Part shown: positions 1 to 10,500 of the stretch, piece by piece
Numbering within the stretch: the first letter of the stretch is position 1
How the letters are laid out: each line of letters opens with the position of its first letter
Source of the DNA: Bog-366 sp963722555
GTDB taxonomy: Bacteria; Acidobacteriota; Terriglobia; UBA7540
Assembly (NCBI GenBank): GCA_963722555.1
Contig: CAVRNQ010000007.1
Location: forward strand, 1,736,001-1,800,000
DNA: 64,000 nucleotides
Reading direction: 5' to 3'
Made by a program: the position numbers and the translations under genes
Notes under the pieces: generated by a model
What the model was told of the DNA's origin: nothing
The model's input: the letters and a program-made list of their open reading frames with translations, nothing else
Database searches by the model: none

Positions 1-981
1 TGGGGCAACATGACCTGCCAGATCAATGGTTCGACGAATGGCTACTGTCCCACCTGGTCTTTCGACACCTCCACCAACCGCATCTCCGGCTACTTCACCT
101 ACGACGCGGCGGGGAATGTTCTGTACGACGGCAACGCCCAGTACCAGTGGGACGCGGAGGGGCGGTTGATTTGGGTGGGCAACGGCGCCGGGACGCTGCG
201 CACGTACGTCTGGAACGCGCTGGGGTGGGAATGCCTCCACGACACGGCGGGCAACGACCTGGGCTCGTCGAGCCTCTCCGATGCCCGGATCACTTGGGGC
301 GGCAAGTATTTCGCCTGGTACCAGAACGGGGTTATGAAATTCCTGCACTACAACGCCCTGGGCACCTCCACCATGAACCTGTGGGCCGACGGGACTATTA
401 CCAATGACGTTATCTTTTATCCCTACGGGGACACTTGGGCGACCGGGCCCTACGATTGGAACGCGCTCTTCGCGAGCATTCCGGACTGGGATTGGGAGAT
501 CAGTCTAGGCTACACGCACGCTCGCTGGTATCCCCTGAACCACGAACGCTGGCTCAGCCCCGACCCGGCTGGCTTGAGCGCCGTCACCCTTGCCGACCCC
601 CAGACCTGGAATATGTACGCCTACGTGCGGAATAACCCAACCACGCTCACCGACCCCACGGGTGAATACGCGGATTACGACGTTGACAAGAAGAATAAGA
701 CTATTCGCCTCAAGCTATCTGTCGGGATAAGTGGAAAGGGGGCTAACGTCAAGGTGGCACAGGCGATGAAGGCAAGGATCGAATCGGCATGGAGCGGTAC
801 CTACAAGGACAGTGAAGGAGTGACGTGGCAAGTCAAGACGTCAGCCTCCGTTCAGGTTGTGAGCAACGATAGGCCAGCCCCTGGCATCGAGAACTTCCTG
901 ACTCTGCTGCCGGGTCAACAGGGAGGTTCCTTTTTTGAGCCAAGAGTCAATAGAGGAACTCCTACCCCGATCCGTCGGTAA
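1..981 (+). CDS. Rhs-family protein, C-terminal part (5' end outside window)
   Basis: The frame is open to the left edge, so this is the 3' part of a longer gene. YD-type repeat remnants (YDAAGNVLYDG, YQWDAEGRL) run through the first 60 residues. The Rhs-associated core end follows, with ARWYPLNHERWLSPDPAG and a DPTG boundary near residue 215. In Rhs and wall-associated proteins the segment after this boundary is a variable tail, often a toxin. Here it is about 105 residues, starting EYADYDVDKKNK; I do not recognise it. The stop lies about 140 bases before an IS1380-family transposase, so the tail may be cut short by insertion and no immunity gene is visible downstream. Cell-surface or secreted location is expected from the family. 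The family call is sure; the nature of the tail is unknown. Confidence 0.85.
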   Translation, partial: WGNMTCQINGSTNGYCPTWSFDTSTNRISGYFTYDAAGNVLYDGNAQYQWDAEGRLIWVGNGAGTLRTYVWNALGWECLHDTAGNDLGSSSLSDARITWGGKYFAWYQNGVMKFLHYNALGTSTMNLWADGTITNDVIFYPYGDTWATGPYDWNALFASIPDWDWEISLGYTHARWYPLNHERWLSPDPAGLSAVTLADPQTWNMYAYVRNNPTTLTDPTGEYADYDVDKKNKTIRLKLSVGISGKGANVKVAQAMKARIESAWSGTYKDSEGVTWQVKTSASVQVVSNDRPAPGIENFLTLLPGQQGGSFFEPRVNRGTPTPIRR

Positions 982-1118
982 CGCGCCGCTTTCCTCCTTT
1001 TGCCCGCGACGCGACCTCGCGGAGGCGCGTAAACACGGGCTGCCGTGCCGGGTGCCGTTGATCCTGCCTTGACGAGATTTTCACCCGTTGGGTGCGGAAT
1101 TGCTGTGTTATCGCACCT

Positions 1119-2552
1119 ATGCGCAAAGACCCCAAACCTTCGCCGACCGAATCTCCCTTGCTGTTCGACATCGACCCCGAGCCCATTGAGGAAACCCTGA
1201 CGGCTCTGGGGGGCATACCGCTGGTGGTCCAGGCTTTCCGCTCGCTGGGGCTGCCGCAGAGCGTAAAGGACCACGTGCGGGTGAAAGAGCGAGAACGCGG
1301 CTACGATGAAGCTACGTTCGTCGAGAGCTTCGTCATTCTCAACGCCGCCGGGGGCGAATGCGTGGACGATTTTGGGCGCCTGCGCGAGGACCCGGGTCTG
1401 GCAGAGATGATCGGGCACGAGTTGCCGTCGCCCTCGGCCGCGTTGCAGTTTTTGTATGCGTTTCACGAGGACGAGAAGATCGAGGAGGCCAAGCAACAAC
1501 GTTTGCCCGAGCAGGTCGCCTACATCCCGGAAGAGACGCCGCCGCTGGTGGGGCTGGGGCAGGTGAATCGCGATCTGGTGCAGCGCTTTGGCCCACGCTG
1601 TCCGCAGCAGCGCATCGCCACGGTGGATCAGGATGCCACGATTATTGAGAGCCACAAGCAGCAGGCGCTGCCTACCTATGCAGGGCCACGGGGTTATCAG
1701 CCGATGCTGGCGGTGTGGGCGGAGACGGGTCTGGTGCTGGCTGACCAATTTCGCGATGGCAATGTGCCGGCGCTGATGCAGCCGTTGGAAGTTGCGCAAC
1801 GCGCCTTTGCGGCCGTGCCGAGCACCGTGAACGAGTTTTACTTCCGGGGCGATTCGGCCTGTCACGAAGCAGGGTTGGTGAACTGGCTACGGAACGAGCA
1901 ACGCCCCAATGGGCCGCAAGGCCGAATCGGCTTTGCTATCAGCGCGCGCATGAGCGAGGGTTTGCACACGGCGATTCAAGCCGTGCCCGAACCCGCCTGG
2001 GAGGTTTACGGCGACCCCCCTCCGGGAGAAATCCGCGCGTGCGCCGACGTGCCGTTCGTACCGAGTGAGAAAGCGGAGAAGAAGGACACGCAACCCCTCC
2101 GTTATGTGGCTATTCGTATTCGCAAGCGACAAGGGGAGCTGTTCGAAGACGGCTGCGCGGTGCGGCATTTCGCGGTGTTGAGCAACCGCTGGGAGTTGAC
2201 GGCAGCGCGACTGATCGAATGGCATCGGGAGAAAGCGGGCACCATCGAGATGGTGCATGACGTGATCAAGAATGAGCTGGGCGGGGGCGTGCTGCCCTGT
2301 GGTCGCTTCGGAGCCAATGCGGCCTGGCTGCGCTTGGCGGTGATCGCGCACAACGTGCTGACGGCGCTGAAGTGGCTGGCCTTGCCGCCTCCGTTGCTGA
2401 CGGCGCGCCCCAAGCGCCTGCGCTTTCTGATCTTCAACACCCCGGGGCGGCTGGTACATCATGCGCGCCGACTGCTCCTGCGGCTGGCCGCGTTGGCCGA
2501 GTGGATTGCTGCGTACCGCGAGGGCCTGCGGCGGCTGCCGCTGCCGACCTGA
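1119..2552 (+). CDS. IS1380-family transposase
   Basis: A DDE transposase of about 477 residues, full length for IS1380. Landmarks are the first acidic motif in TVDQDATIIESHKQ, the RGYQPMLAVWAE block, the FRDGNVPA motif, a second Asp in YFRGDSACHEAG, and the C-terminal Glu region WHREKAGTIEMVHDVIKNELG. I start at the ATG at 1119; an in-frame GTG at 1092 would add nine residues without a good ribosome site. It follows the truncated-looking Rhs tail. I looked for terminal inverted repeats about 140 bases upstream and 100 bases downstream and could not pin any down, so element ends are not given. It is only distantly related to the other two IS1380-type genes in this window. Confidence 0.9.
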   Translation: MRKDPKPSPTESPLLFDIDPEPIEETLTALGGIPLVVQAFRSLGLPQSVKDHVRVKERERGYDEATFVESFVILNAAGGECVDDFGRLREDPGLAEMIGHELPSPSAALQFLYAFHEDEKIEEAKQQRLPEQVAYIPEETPPLVGLGQVNRDLVQRFGPRCPQQRIATVDQDATIIESHKQQALPTYAGPRGYQPMLAVWAETGLVLADQFRDGNVPALMQPLEVAQRAFAAVPSTVNEFYFRGDSACHEAGLVNWLRNEQRPNGPQGRIGFAISARMSEGLHTAIQAVPEPAWEVYGDPPPGEIRACADVPFVPSEKAEKKDTQPLRYVAIRIRKRQGELFEDGCAVRHFAVLSNRWELTAARLIEWHREKAGTIEMVHDVIKNELGGGVLPCGRFGANAAWLRLAVIAHNVLTALKWLALPPPLLTARPKRLRFLIFNTPGRLVHHARRLLLRLAALAEWIAAYREGLRRLPLPT

Positions 2553-3469
2553 ACCCGCCTGCACCCAACTGCAGCTCTGCTCAGCGGGCTTGCAAGCCTC
2601 TTTTTCGAACCTCGGCGCGGAGTCTCTTCCCGCTTTGCCCAGCCAAGCCTCAGCATGTTCCCACCGCCTGCAAATATCCTAGCCAGCCTGGGCAAGCACG
2701 CCTCAGTGGATTTACCGCGCCCCTCATTCCCCTTTCACTCGTGTAGAATCCCAAGGACTCAACCCCTGCGCCCCGTTATCAATGGATTAGGGGAGATTCG
2801 GTTTCCCTCTTCCCCTCTATCCAAGCTACGAGGTTCTGACTTTTGCCTCGGTGGGCTTACTTCCCACTGAACACATCAGCCTTTCTCTTTCTTTTCTGGA
2901 CATACCGCAGCTCAATACCCTGCCTGCATGTGTCCCTGTCAACGCTTCGCGCCCAGCCTCGCGACTGGACACGCATGACTCGGGGTCAGGATGGTTCGCA
3001 ACGCCTTTCCTGTGTGCCTCTTCCATTCACGACTCCACGCCGGTTTATCCCGGCGCGCCCACTGAACATGTCAGCCTTCGCTGGACGCACTCCTTCGCCA
3101 AAACCAGATCGGGTCCCCAACCTGCATCGATCTTGGGTTACACGACGCTTCTTAACAATGTTAACGCTGCGTGCCTGACCTGTTGAAATTGCAGCCGCAT
3201 GAGTTTCGGAGAGGGGCAGGTCAACGCCAGGCGCGTCAAGACTCCACCAAAACTGCCCAGAATCCGTCTGCGCGTGCGCCCTCGTCATGCGGACAAAGGA
3301 GGGCGCGACCTGGCGGAGACCACCTCTTTTTCTCGGGCGGTTGGTTTATGAGGACACAGATTGGCAATTGTCTTCAGCGGCGACCAAGTGTATGTTATCG
3401 GTCGGGCCGGAAAATGAAAACAGAATTTAGGCTGAAAGAACTTCGAAACCTCAACCCAAGGAGGGTGTA
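2553..3469. other. Non-coding stretch after IS1380 with an imperfect direct repeat
   Basis: No convincing gene. Two overlapping frames of about 111 codons occur here, but their composition is rich in Pro, Ser and Arg and they match no family I know. An imperfect 21-base direct repeat beginning CCCACTGAAC occurs at 2863-2883 and 3058-3078, 195 bases apart. A strong ribosome site (AAGGAGG) ends the region just before the oxidoreductase gene. Confidence 0.5.
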
Positions 3470-4786
3470 ATGGGGAAGCTTTCCCGCAGAGTTTTTCTTC
3501 ATCAAGCGTTGGGGGCGGCGGCCGGCGCGGCTGCGTTTGGGACCACTGCTCAGAGTTACTCCCGCATCATCGGAGCCAATAACCGCATTTCGCTCGGCCA
3601 CATCGGCATCGGCAATCGTGGTCGGGGACTGGAATACATTGTGTCCTGGTTGAAGGACAAGATGAACGTGGAGGTCACGGCGCTTTGCGACCTCTGGAAG
3701 GTGAACCGCGAGCGCGCGGCCTCGACGGGAGAGAAAACTTACGGCCGGGCACCTCGCACGTTCATGTATCTCGAGGATATGCTGGCGCTCAAAGACGTTG
3801 ACGCCGTGATCATTTCTACGCCTGAACATCAGCATTCACCGATGCTGAAGATGGTCGCCGAGGCGGGCAGGCATGCCTATGTCGAGAAACCCATGGGCAA
3901 TGTCCTCGAGGAAGCCAAGGCGGCGCGTGACGCCGTGCTCGCCCACAACCTCATCGTGCAGGTAGGAACCCAGCGCCGCAGCGAGCCCTACCAGGTAGCA
4001 GCCCGCGAATGGTATAGACAGGGTGTGACAGGCGAGGTCAGCAAGGTCGATATCGTTTGGAATTACCGCGGTCCTCGGTGGCGAGGTCGTCCGGAGGTAA
4101 GACAGATTCGGGAAGAGGATACGGATTGGAAAAAGTGGCTCATGACCAAACCCTACCGTCCTTTCGATCCGCAGCTCTACTTTGAATACCGACTCTACAA
4201 AGAATTCTCGAGCGGTATCGCCGACCAGTGGATGAGCCACGCCATCGATATGGTTCACTGGTTCATGGACGACCATTACCCGGCCTCGGTCGATGCGAAT
4301 GGCGGGGTCTTCGCCTGGCACGACGGTCGCGAGAATCCCGACACCTTTCAGGCCCTGCTCACTTATCCCAAGGGTTTCCTGGTCAGCTATGCCACCAACT
4401 TCGGGAACGACGGCGACAGCACCATTCGTATCATGGGCAAGAAGGGAACGCTCATCAACCACGGCACGGAAGGCACGCCGCGCTGGAGGTGGGTGGAGGA
4501 AAAGGGCAATTTCGAGGAAACACCCGAAGTTAAGCGCGAGGAAAAATGGTTGTCGCTCCCGGGGGACGGCGGCCGCGGCCCGGCGTGGACTCCCGACGAA
4601 GACCTTTCGCACATGACCAACTGGTTGGAAGCGCTGCGCAACGGTCGGCAACCCTCTGCAACCGTCGAGGCTGGGTACGCCCACTCGGTCGCGTGCATCA
4701 TGGCGGCGCGCGCCTACTGGGAAGGGAAGAGGCTGTATTGGGACGCGAGGAACGAAGCAATTCTCGATCATCCGCCTGCCGCCTGA
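3470..4786 (+). CDS. Tat-exported Gfo/Idh/MocA-family oxidoreductase
   Basis: 438 residues. The N-terminus has a twin-arginine-type signal (SRRVFLHQ, then an Ala/Gly-rich hydrophobic stretch), so export is likely. A Rossmann domain follows (GIGNRGRG near residue 47), with the EKPM motif that carries the conserved lysine of the family near residue 141. The C-terminal part is the usual GFO/IDH/MocA alpha/beta domain. NAD(P)-dependent oxidation or reduction of a sugar or inositol-like compound is the family role; the substrate is unknown. The start is set by GGAGG seven bases upstream. It is a single-gene unit, convergent with the URO-D-like gene that follows. Exported members of this family are common in Acidobacteriota and Planctomycetes, where the nucleotide is presumably loaded before Tat transport. 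Confidence 0.9.
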   Translation: MGKLSRRVFLHQALGAAAGAAAFGTTAQSYSRIIGANNRISLGHIGIGNRGRGLEYIVSWLKDKMNVEVTALCDLWKVNRERAASTGEKTYGRAPRTFMYLEDMLALKDVDAVIISTPEHQHSPMLKMVAEAGRHAYVEKPMGNVLEEAKAARDAVLAHNLIVQVGTQRRSEPYQVAAREWYRQGVTGEVSKVDIVWNYRGPRWRGRPEVRQIREEDTDWKKWLMTKPYRPFDPQLYFEYRLYKEFSSGIADQWMSHAIDMVHWFMDDHYPASVDANGGVFAWHDGRENPDTFQALLTYPKGFLVSYATNFGNDGDSTIRIMGKKGTLINHGTEGTPRWRWVEEKGNFEETPEVKREEKWLSLPGDGGRGPAWTPDEDLSHMTNWLEALRNGRQPSATVEAGYAHSVACIMAARAYWEGKRLYWDARNEAILDHPPAA

Positions 4787-5194
4787 CTCGGGAGTTTATC
4801 GCGAAACGAAAACGTGTCGAGCGGGTCAAAAGCTCTGCTGGGTCGAGCGAGCTAGCCAGCCCACGCGCTGGGATCTTAGGCGATTGGTAACGAGAAGCAC
4901 GCTAGGGCCACGACTATAACTCGAAGACGATTTGCACACGGGTGGTTTTAGCCAGACAACCCTTTCAAGTACGATAAGGGGGGGTAAGAAAATCGCTGCG
5001 CTTCATTAGTGGCTCCGCGAGCGGTTCGCGCCCCTCTGCTTTAAAACCTACTGACACTGTCTCATCTCGTCATGCTTCCATCAGACTTTCCCTTGTTACC
5101 TTGAGGGCACTGGGCACTTTCCTAACTATCGAGCCCTTGGGGCGCGAATTGTTTCCCTCAGAATGATAACCATATGGAGTCTCTGAACAAGCTG
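4787..5194. other. Intergenic region between convergent genes
   Basis: About 400 bases between two converging stop codons. I see no reading frame with coding character, no clear T-tailed hairpin and no RNA gene. Confidence 0.5.
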
Positions 5195-6229
5195 CTAAGC
5201 AATTGCCGAAGCGACCTCAAGCATCGCACACACGTTCTCATCGGGTGTGCCGTAGTCCATGTTGATGCAGCAAACGCCTACATCCCGGGTGGAACCCGCC
5301 GCGGCCAGCAATTGCTCCGTGTCCCGCCGGATCTCACCGGCAATGCCCTGCAACATGCGCACAGGGTTGAGCCGCAGGTTCAGGAAGGCTGTGGGCAGTT
5401 CCTTCCGGCACCGCGTCACGTCCGAACCCCAGCCGACATCGAAGAAAACCACTTGAAGCCGGCCATAGCTCTTCGCAAACAGGTGAAGGTTGTTCCCGCA
5501 GTGGTGAATCCCGTAAGGGGCCAGCTTTTCCGCGAGGAGTTTTTCATAGGGAAAAAGAAACTCGTCGTAGACTTTGGGTGACACCATTTGCACGGAGCAG
5601 TTCGAGTGCAGGAACATCCTCGGATCGACGCTGAGGATGGAGCGGTTGGTCGATATGGCACAGGTGCCGGTGCGGGCGCGCACGCAAGTCCCCACGTCAA
5701 TCAGCGTTTGAGTGACCACTGAGAATAAGTAGTGGACAAGCAGTGGCGCCTCATAAAAATCCACATACAATTGCTGGCCGCGCAGGTGCAGCGCGGTGTT
5801 CAGGATGCCATCCAGGTCGAAATCTCCGCAAACGTAGCCGAATTCCTTTTCCAGACTGTCCATGTCCGCGATCAGCCTGTCCATCGGCCATGTGGTGCGC
5901 AGGTCCGGCACGGTGAGTGCCAGAACTTCTTTGTCAGTGAGGTTTCGCGGAATTGCGCAGGGGGCCGCGTTCGGCTCGAAGCGGATCTTGCAACCAAAGA
6001 GAGCGGGGAGAACAAAGCCGCCGGCGACATGTTCCGATCCCGCAATCGGGCGCGGCTGGGGATTAGGCTCTCCCAGCCGAAACCTCGCGTGCATCGCCTG
6101 GCGCATCCGCACGTCGTTCCCAATGCGCAGCGCGCGATCGAAATAGAACGACTCGTCGAAACTAATCCCGTAGTTCCGAAACCACCATTCCGGATTGAAG
6201 ACAACTTCCGCTGGAATGCGTTGGGGCAT
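5195..6229 (-). CDS. Uroporphyrinogen decarboxylase (URO-D)-like protein
   Basis: 344 residues related to the URO-D / corrinoid methyltransferase superfamily (TIM barrel). The best landmarks are in the C-terminal half: the block VSPKVYDEFLFPYEKLLAEKL followed by GIHHCGNNLHLF, the usual position of the His-Cys-Gly metal or substrate site in MtaA/MtbA-like members. N-terminal residues typical of true heme-pathway HemE are not apparent. No heme genes are nearby, so heme synthesis is unlikely. Paralogues of this type are frequent inside carbohydrate gene clusters, where their reaction is mostly unproven. A second, distant homologue lies at 42800-43969. The ribosome site before the ATG at 6229 is weak, so the start is uncertain. 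Confidence 0.75.
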   Translation of the reverse strand: MPQRIPAEVVFNPEWWFRNYGISFDESFYFDRALRIGNDVRMRQAMHARFRLGEPNPQPRPIAGSEHVAGGFVLPALFGCKIRFEPNAAPCAIPRNLTDKEVLALTVPDLRTTWPMDRLIADMDSLEKEFGYVCGDFDLDGILNTALHLRGQQLYVDFYEAPLLVHYLFSVVTQTLIDVGTCVRARTGTCAISTNRSILSVDPRMFLHSNCSVQMVSPKVYDEFLFPYEKLLAEKLAPYGIHHCGNNLHLFAKSYGRLQVVFFDVGWGSDVTRCRKELPTAFLNLRLNPVRMLQGIAGEIRRDTEQLLAAAGSTRDVGVCCINMDYGTPDENVCAMLEVASAIA

Positions 6230-6381
6230 CGAAGGTCAATCGCTTAACGCGGCACGTGTAAACCAGTATCAGGAGGTATTCCCTTGGTTGGTAACCTGAC
6301 GAGGCGCCCCGCCTTGGACAGGGCCGCTCTGGTACGAGATAGGGCCGCATCGAACGGCGTCGGCTACAAGGTAGCAATCCC

Positions 6382-7173
6382 CTATGGAGAGCCCTGCGAA
6401 AGGAGAGACGCTGACTCGACATCAAAGAATAGCGCGGCATGGGGATGCGTGCGCACTCGTGAGGCCGGGCAGCGCGTCGTAATGGGGCCTTCCAAAGCGT
6501 TTCGAACTGCCTCGGCCTTGCGCCGCTCAGGAACACACCCGATCAGATATTCGGCACTCAGCAATACCGAGCAGGTGAGCGTGATCGCCTCCCGAGGTAC
6601 GGCTTCCAAGGTCGGGAACTGCCCTTCGCCCAATTGTTGGCGTCGGCACCGTTCGTCAAGATCAACCCGCTTTACCGCCAGCGGATCGTCAAAGTCCGCA
6701 ACATGGGGGTCATTGAAAGCGATATGTCCATTCTCTCCGAAGCCGATGAAACAAAGATCGATCGGTGCGGAACGAAGCAAGTCTCCATAGCGTTGACACT
6801 CTTGTTCGACATCGGGAGCGTCTCCAGCCAAGTATTGAACCTGGCCGGCGTGCACGAAGTCCACAAGATGCGTGTTGAGCCACCTCCGAAAACTAGCCGG
6901 ATGGGTTACCGGCATCCCCACGTATTCATCCATATGGAAGATCTCCATGGCGGCCCAATCGAGACCGGGAATCTGAATGAGTGCCCGGATCAGGTCGTCT
7001 TGCGAGGCCCCGGTCCCCACAATCACCCGAGCGCGCCCGCGCGTGGAAGTTGCCCGCCGCAGGATCGCGGCAGCCTCCTGCGCGGCCGCACAGCTTGCCT
7101 CAAGTTTAGAGGGATAAATCTCAGCTCGAGCTTTGTCGACGTGGAACTGACGGAGCGGAGTTTGCGTGATCAC
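6382..7173 (-). CDS. Glucosamine-6-phosphate deaminase-like protein (NagB family), copy 1
   Basis: About 263 residues of the NagB/6-phosphogluconolactonase fold. Landmarks are VGTGASQDDLIRAL (phosphate loop), FHMDEYVGM (catalytic Asp region) and GENGHIAFNDPHVADF, the form found in many bacterial NagB relatives. The expected reaction is conversion of glucosamine-6-phosphate to fructose-6-phosphate plus ammonia in the cytoplasm. I start at the GTG at 7173, preceded by AGGGAG; an ATG at 7215 would add 14 residues. Starting at 7173 aligns the N-terminus with the paralogue at 28434-29207, which is similar along its whole length. A chitosan or glucosamine-type exo-enzyme (50306-52975) elsewhere in the window makes an amino-sugar role plausible. 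Confidence 0.85.
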   Translation of the reverse strand: MITQTPLRQFHVDKARAEIYPSKLEASCAAAQEAAAILRRATSTRGRARVIVGTGASQDDLIRALIQIPGLDWAAMEIFHMDEYVGMPVTHPASFRRWLNTHLVDFVHAGQVQYLAGDAPDVEQECQRYGDLLRSAPIDLCFIGFGENGHIAFNDPHVADFDDPLAVKRVDLDERCRRQQLGEGQFPTLEAVPREAITLTCSVLLSAEYLIGCVPERRKAEAVRNALEGPITTRCPASRVRTHPHAALFFDVESASLLSQGSP

Positions 7174-7508
7174 GTGTCTCCCTGGGGGCCGGGCGCCTGC
7201 CGGAGGCTGAAGCACTCCCCCGTCCCTCCCAAACCATTTTCAGCGGGAATTCCAAGTCTCAGCGGCTGGGCACAGTGTACCCGACCGGCCTCGTAGCTCC
7301 TTAGCGAACCCAGCCCGACGCTCGGATAGGTTGGCCCGACTGAGGAAGGCCGGCCGGAACACTGTCACTCAGAGGTACTCTGGGGCCCCGCTGGCCGGTC
7401 GCTCCCACGCAACCTTGCCAACGACGATCAGGTCTCCGTTATGCCCGGTAAATCACCGAGTAGATCCCCCGCGACCGGGATCGCGGGGGGTCCAGAGCAG
7501 TGTCCACT
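7174..7508. other. Intergenic region holding the receptor-gene terminator hairpin
   Basis: Non-coding. It carries the hairpin described at 7466-7489 and presumably the promoter of the nagB-like gene, which I could not place with confidence. Confidence 0.5.
7466..7489 (-). terminator. GC-rich hairpin downstream of the TonB receptor gene
   Basis: A perfect 9-base stem (CCCCCGCGA with TCGCGGGGG) encloses a six-base loop. It begins about 20 bases after the receptor stop codon on the minus strand. There is no clear T tract, so it may act as an RNA 3' stabiliser or a weak terminator. Confidence 0.55.
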
Positions 7509-10500
7509 TCAGAATTTATACTTCAGCGCGAATTGCAGAATGCGCGGGCCGTAGGTGCCTGAGATCTGGCCGAACGTCGAGTCCGTTAGGTAGTTGTCCG
7601 GATTCTGGAAACTCGGATGGTTCAAGATGTTGAAGAACTCGAAGCGCAGCTCCACAGATTGGTGCTCCTTGACCTTGAAATATCGACTCACTCCCGCGTC
7701 GATATCAAAATAGCCGGGCCCCCGCAACGCATCCGACCCGGAGTTGCCATACGTGCCGATGGCGTTGGAAGCAAAGGCACTGGGGTTGAGCCACTGGAGG
7801 TTACCGGTGGTGCTCCCGATGTAAGGATTTCCTCCGAAGGTGTCCGCACGATCGAGCCCATTTCCGCTCAGGGAGTTATCCAGGCCGGAATAAATCGAAT
7901 AAAAGGATCCCGTATGGTAGGAGATGAGCGGGGCGATCTGCCAGTTGCTCAGCAGCCTGTTCGTCCACGGATTGGCAAACCGGGGCATTTCCGCCACGAG
8001 GGTTATATTGATGTTGTGGCGGAGGTCAAAACCGCAATTGCCGCGGTCGGCGTTGCGATTGAACGGATTCGAGGTGTAACCACTACCCGTATTCAGATCG
8101 CCGCCGAAATCCGCTTCACTGATGCAGTGGGACCAAGTCTCATTCGCCATGATCGTGTAATGGTTGGCGAAACGATGCTGAGCGGAAAGCAGGATCCCCT
8201 GATACTCCGCATTGGCCCCGTCGTCTGCCTGACCGAAGTCCCCATACCAGGCGCCGCTGACGGGATTGATCAGAGAGAGTACCCGCCGCTGTTGGAGATT
8301 ATCTTCCGTCGAGCAGGGCGACTCGCCGCACATTCCCGGAATATAAACGCCGGCGTTCATCTGATATCCGGTCCAGACGTGGGTGGTCTTGTTGCCCAGG
8401 TAATTCGCCGCCAGCAGCCAATTTTTGGTTAGTTGGAACTGATAACTGAGATTCCACTGCAGCATGTAAGTAGGGTGCGCATGCAAGGGATAATTGGTGT
8501 AGGTGCCTTGTGAGGGGAAAACAAAGTCCTTGGGGGGGGGCTGAGACTGCGGGAAAGGGTTACCTCCCGGGTATCCTTGCCAGGGATTGGTCAGATTTCC
8601 TACCGGGAAGTGCAAAGTGATGGAGTTCCCCCACGGAGCGTCGGCCGTCTGGTCCTCAAAGTAGGCGGTCGGCATCGCCTCAGTGAACATGCCAAAGCCG
8701 GCACGAATCGTCTGGCGCCCGCTACCGGTCGGGTCCCAGGTAAATCCCACGCGGGGCTGAAAGATCGCAAGTTTGCTGTAGGTGTAGGCATGGGGTACCC
8801 CAGGATCGCCTACGAAGAATAAGCCCGGCGGACCACTGGTGAACTGGGAAGTCGTCGTGCCGGCAGTGAACGCCGCCTGATTGAAGGTTTGTATCCGGCT
8901 GTAGATTTCGCGCACGGGAATGTAAGGTTCCCACCGTAAACCCAGCGCCATATTCAAGCCCTTACGCAGCCGAATATTATCGTCGAAATAGACTCCTGTG
9001 TAGTCTTGCCGGGCGTTCTGAAGCTGGATGTTTCCCTGCTCAAAACTGCTGATTTTCCCGAGCATGAAATCCACCAACCCATCCTTCGAGATCGACCCGC
9101 CAAAACCGACGCTGCCACTGGCATCGAACCCGGCATATTGGTTAAATTGCCGGTGAATCCAATCCCCGCCCACGGAGATGTGATGCCGGCCACGGATCAG
9201 GTCCACGTCATCCGCAACCTGCGCGGCGTTGTTAATGAATTGCGAGGCACTACAGGTGCCACACCCAATGCTGAAATATCCGCCGACACTAAAATTCATC
9301 ACATTCGGGGAAACGGCATACATATTGACACCATAAGCCGGCAAATTCTTCATGTCCGCCGCCGGTCCGCGGTGAATGGCCATCCGTGTCCAGGTCAGAT
9401 GGGCGGTGTTCAGCGTGTTGGAAGTGAACGAATAAGTGTCGCCGAGCACCATCGACTGGGCGCGGTCAAGAATTCCGCGCAACCGTGCATTCAGGAGATT
9501 GCCACCAAAAGTGGCGGGACTCTTGTAATCGGCGTAAAAGTACCGCCCAAACAGAGTGTGCTTGGAGCCCTGGTTCCAGTCCATGCGACCGAGATATTGA
9601 TCTTCGCGCTGCGGTTCGGTAATCGCGTACGTAATCTTTCCACAAGGATCAGTGGCAATGGGTATGTCTTTGAGTATGTTTAGAGCCACTTCATTGAAGG
9701 TCGAGGGGTCCACATAAGCGTTTTCGTACGGCTGCCCGGTGGCGGGGTTATAGATCGTTCTTGCCTGACCACTGGACTGACACGCGGCGGATTCGAACTG
9801 GCTGAAGTCTCCACCCAGCACCGCTTGCGTCGGCACGTAAGATCTGTAGGAGCCCGGGGCGGTGCGGATGCGCGTCCCCTGGTACCCGAAAAAGCCGAAC
9901 AACTTGTCCTTGAGAATGGGTCCACCAATCGTGCCGCCAAACTGGTTCCTTTTTAGGGAGTCGTGATTGGCCTCGAAGAAATCCCGGGCATTGACGGCGC
10001 CATTGCGCAAGAATTCAAACGCATCCCCGTGGATGGCATTGGTCCCGGATTTGGTCACGACGTTGACCACGGCCCCGCCATGAACCCCGTAGCGCGCCGA
10101 AAGGGTGCTGTTCTGAACGCTGAATTCCTGAAGGGCATCAGGGAAGGGGAAGGGGAGATTAATGTCGGAAAAGGCGTCCATATGTGCGCCGCCATCCAAC
10201 AGATAATTCGTCCCGTTGGACTGTCCCCCCGCCACCGAAATGGCCACGGCGCTAAAATAGTTCTTGCTGCCTTGCAAGTCACTCACGCCGTTCGCCGGGG
10301 AAAGGTTCGTTGCCGCGCCCGTCAATAGAATCAGATCGGTGGCCTGGCGGCCGTTCAAGGGCAGTTCAAGAATGCGCGTCTGATCCATAACTTCGGAGAC
10401 GGCAGTTGTCTGGGTCTGCACCATGGCGGCATTGGCGGCTACCTCGATCTCCTGTTTGACCCCGCCAACCTTCAGCGTGACGTTTATGGTCACGTTGTTG

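Noticed and set aside
915..1865. 316-codon antisense frame over the Rhs/IS1380 junction
   Set aside because: Opposite strand of a real transposase gene; composition is Arg/His/Gln-rich with no recognisable motif.
2843..3186. Two overlapping 111-codon frames
   Set aside because: They overlap in different frames, have odd Pro/Ser/Arg composition and no start signal, so they are treated as non-coding.
3836..4771. 311-codon antisense frame over the oxidoreductase
   Set aside because: Fully inside the Gfo/Idh/MocA gene on the other strand and without motif.
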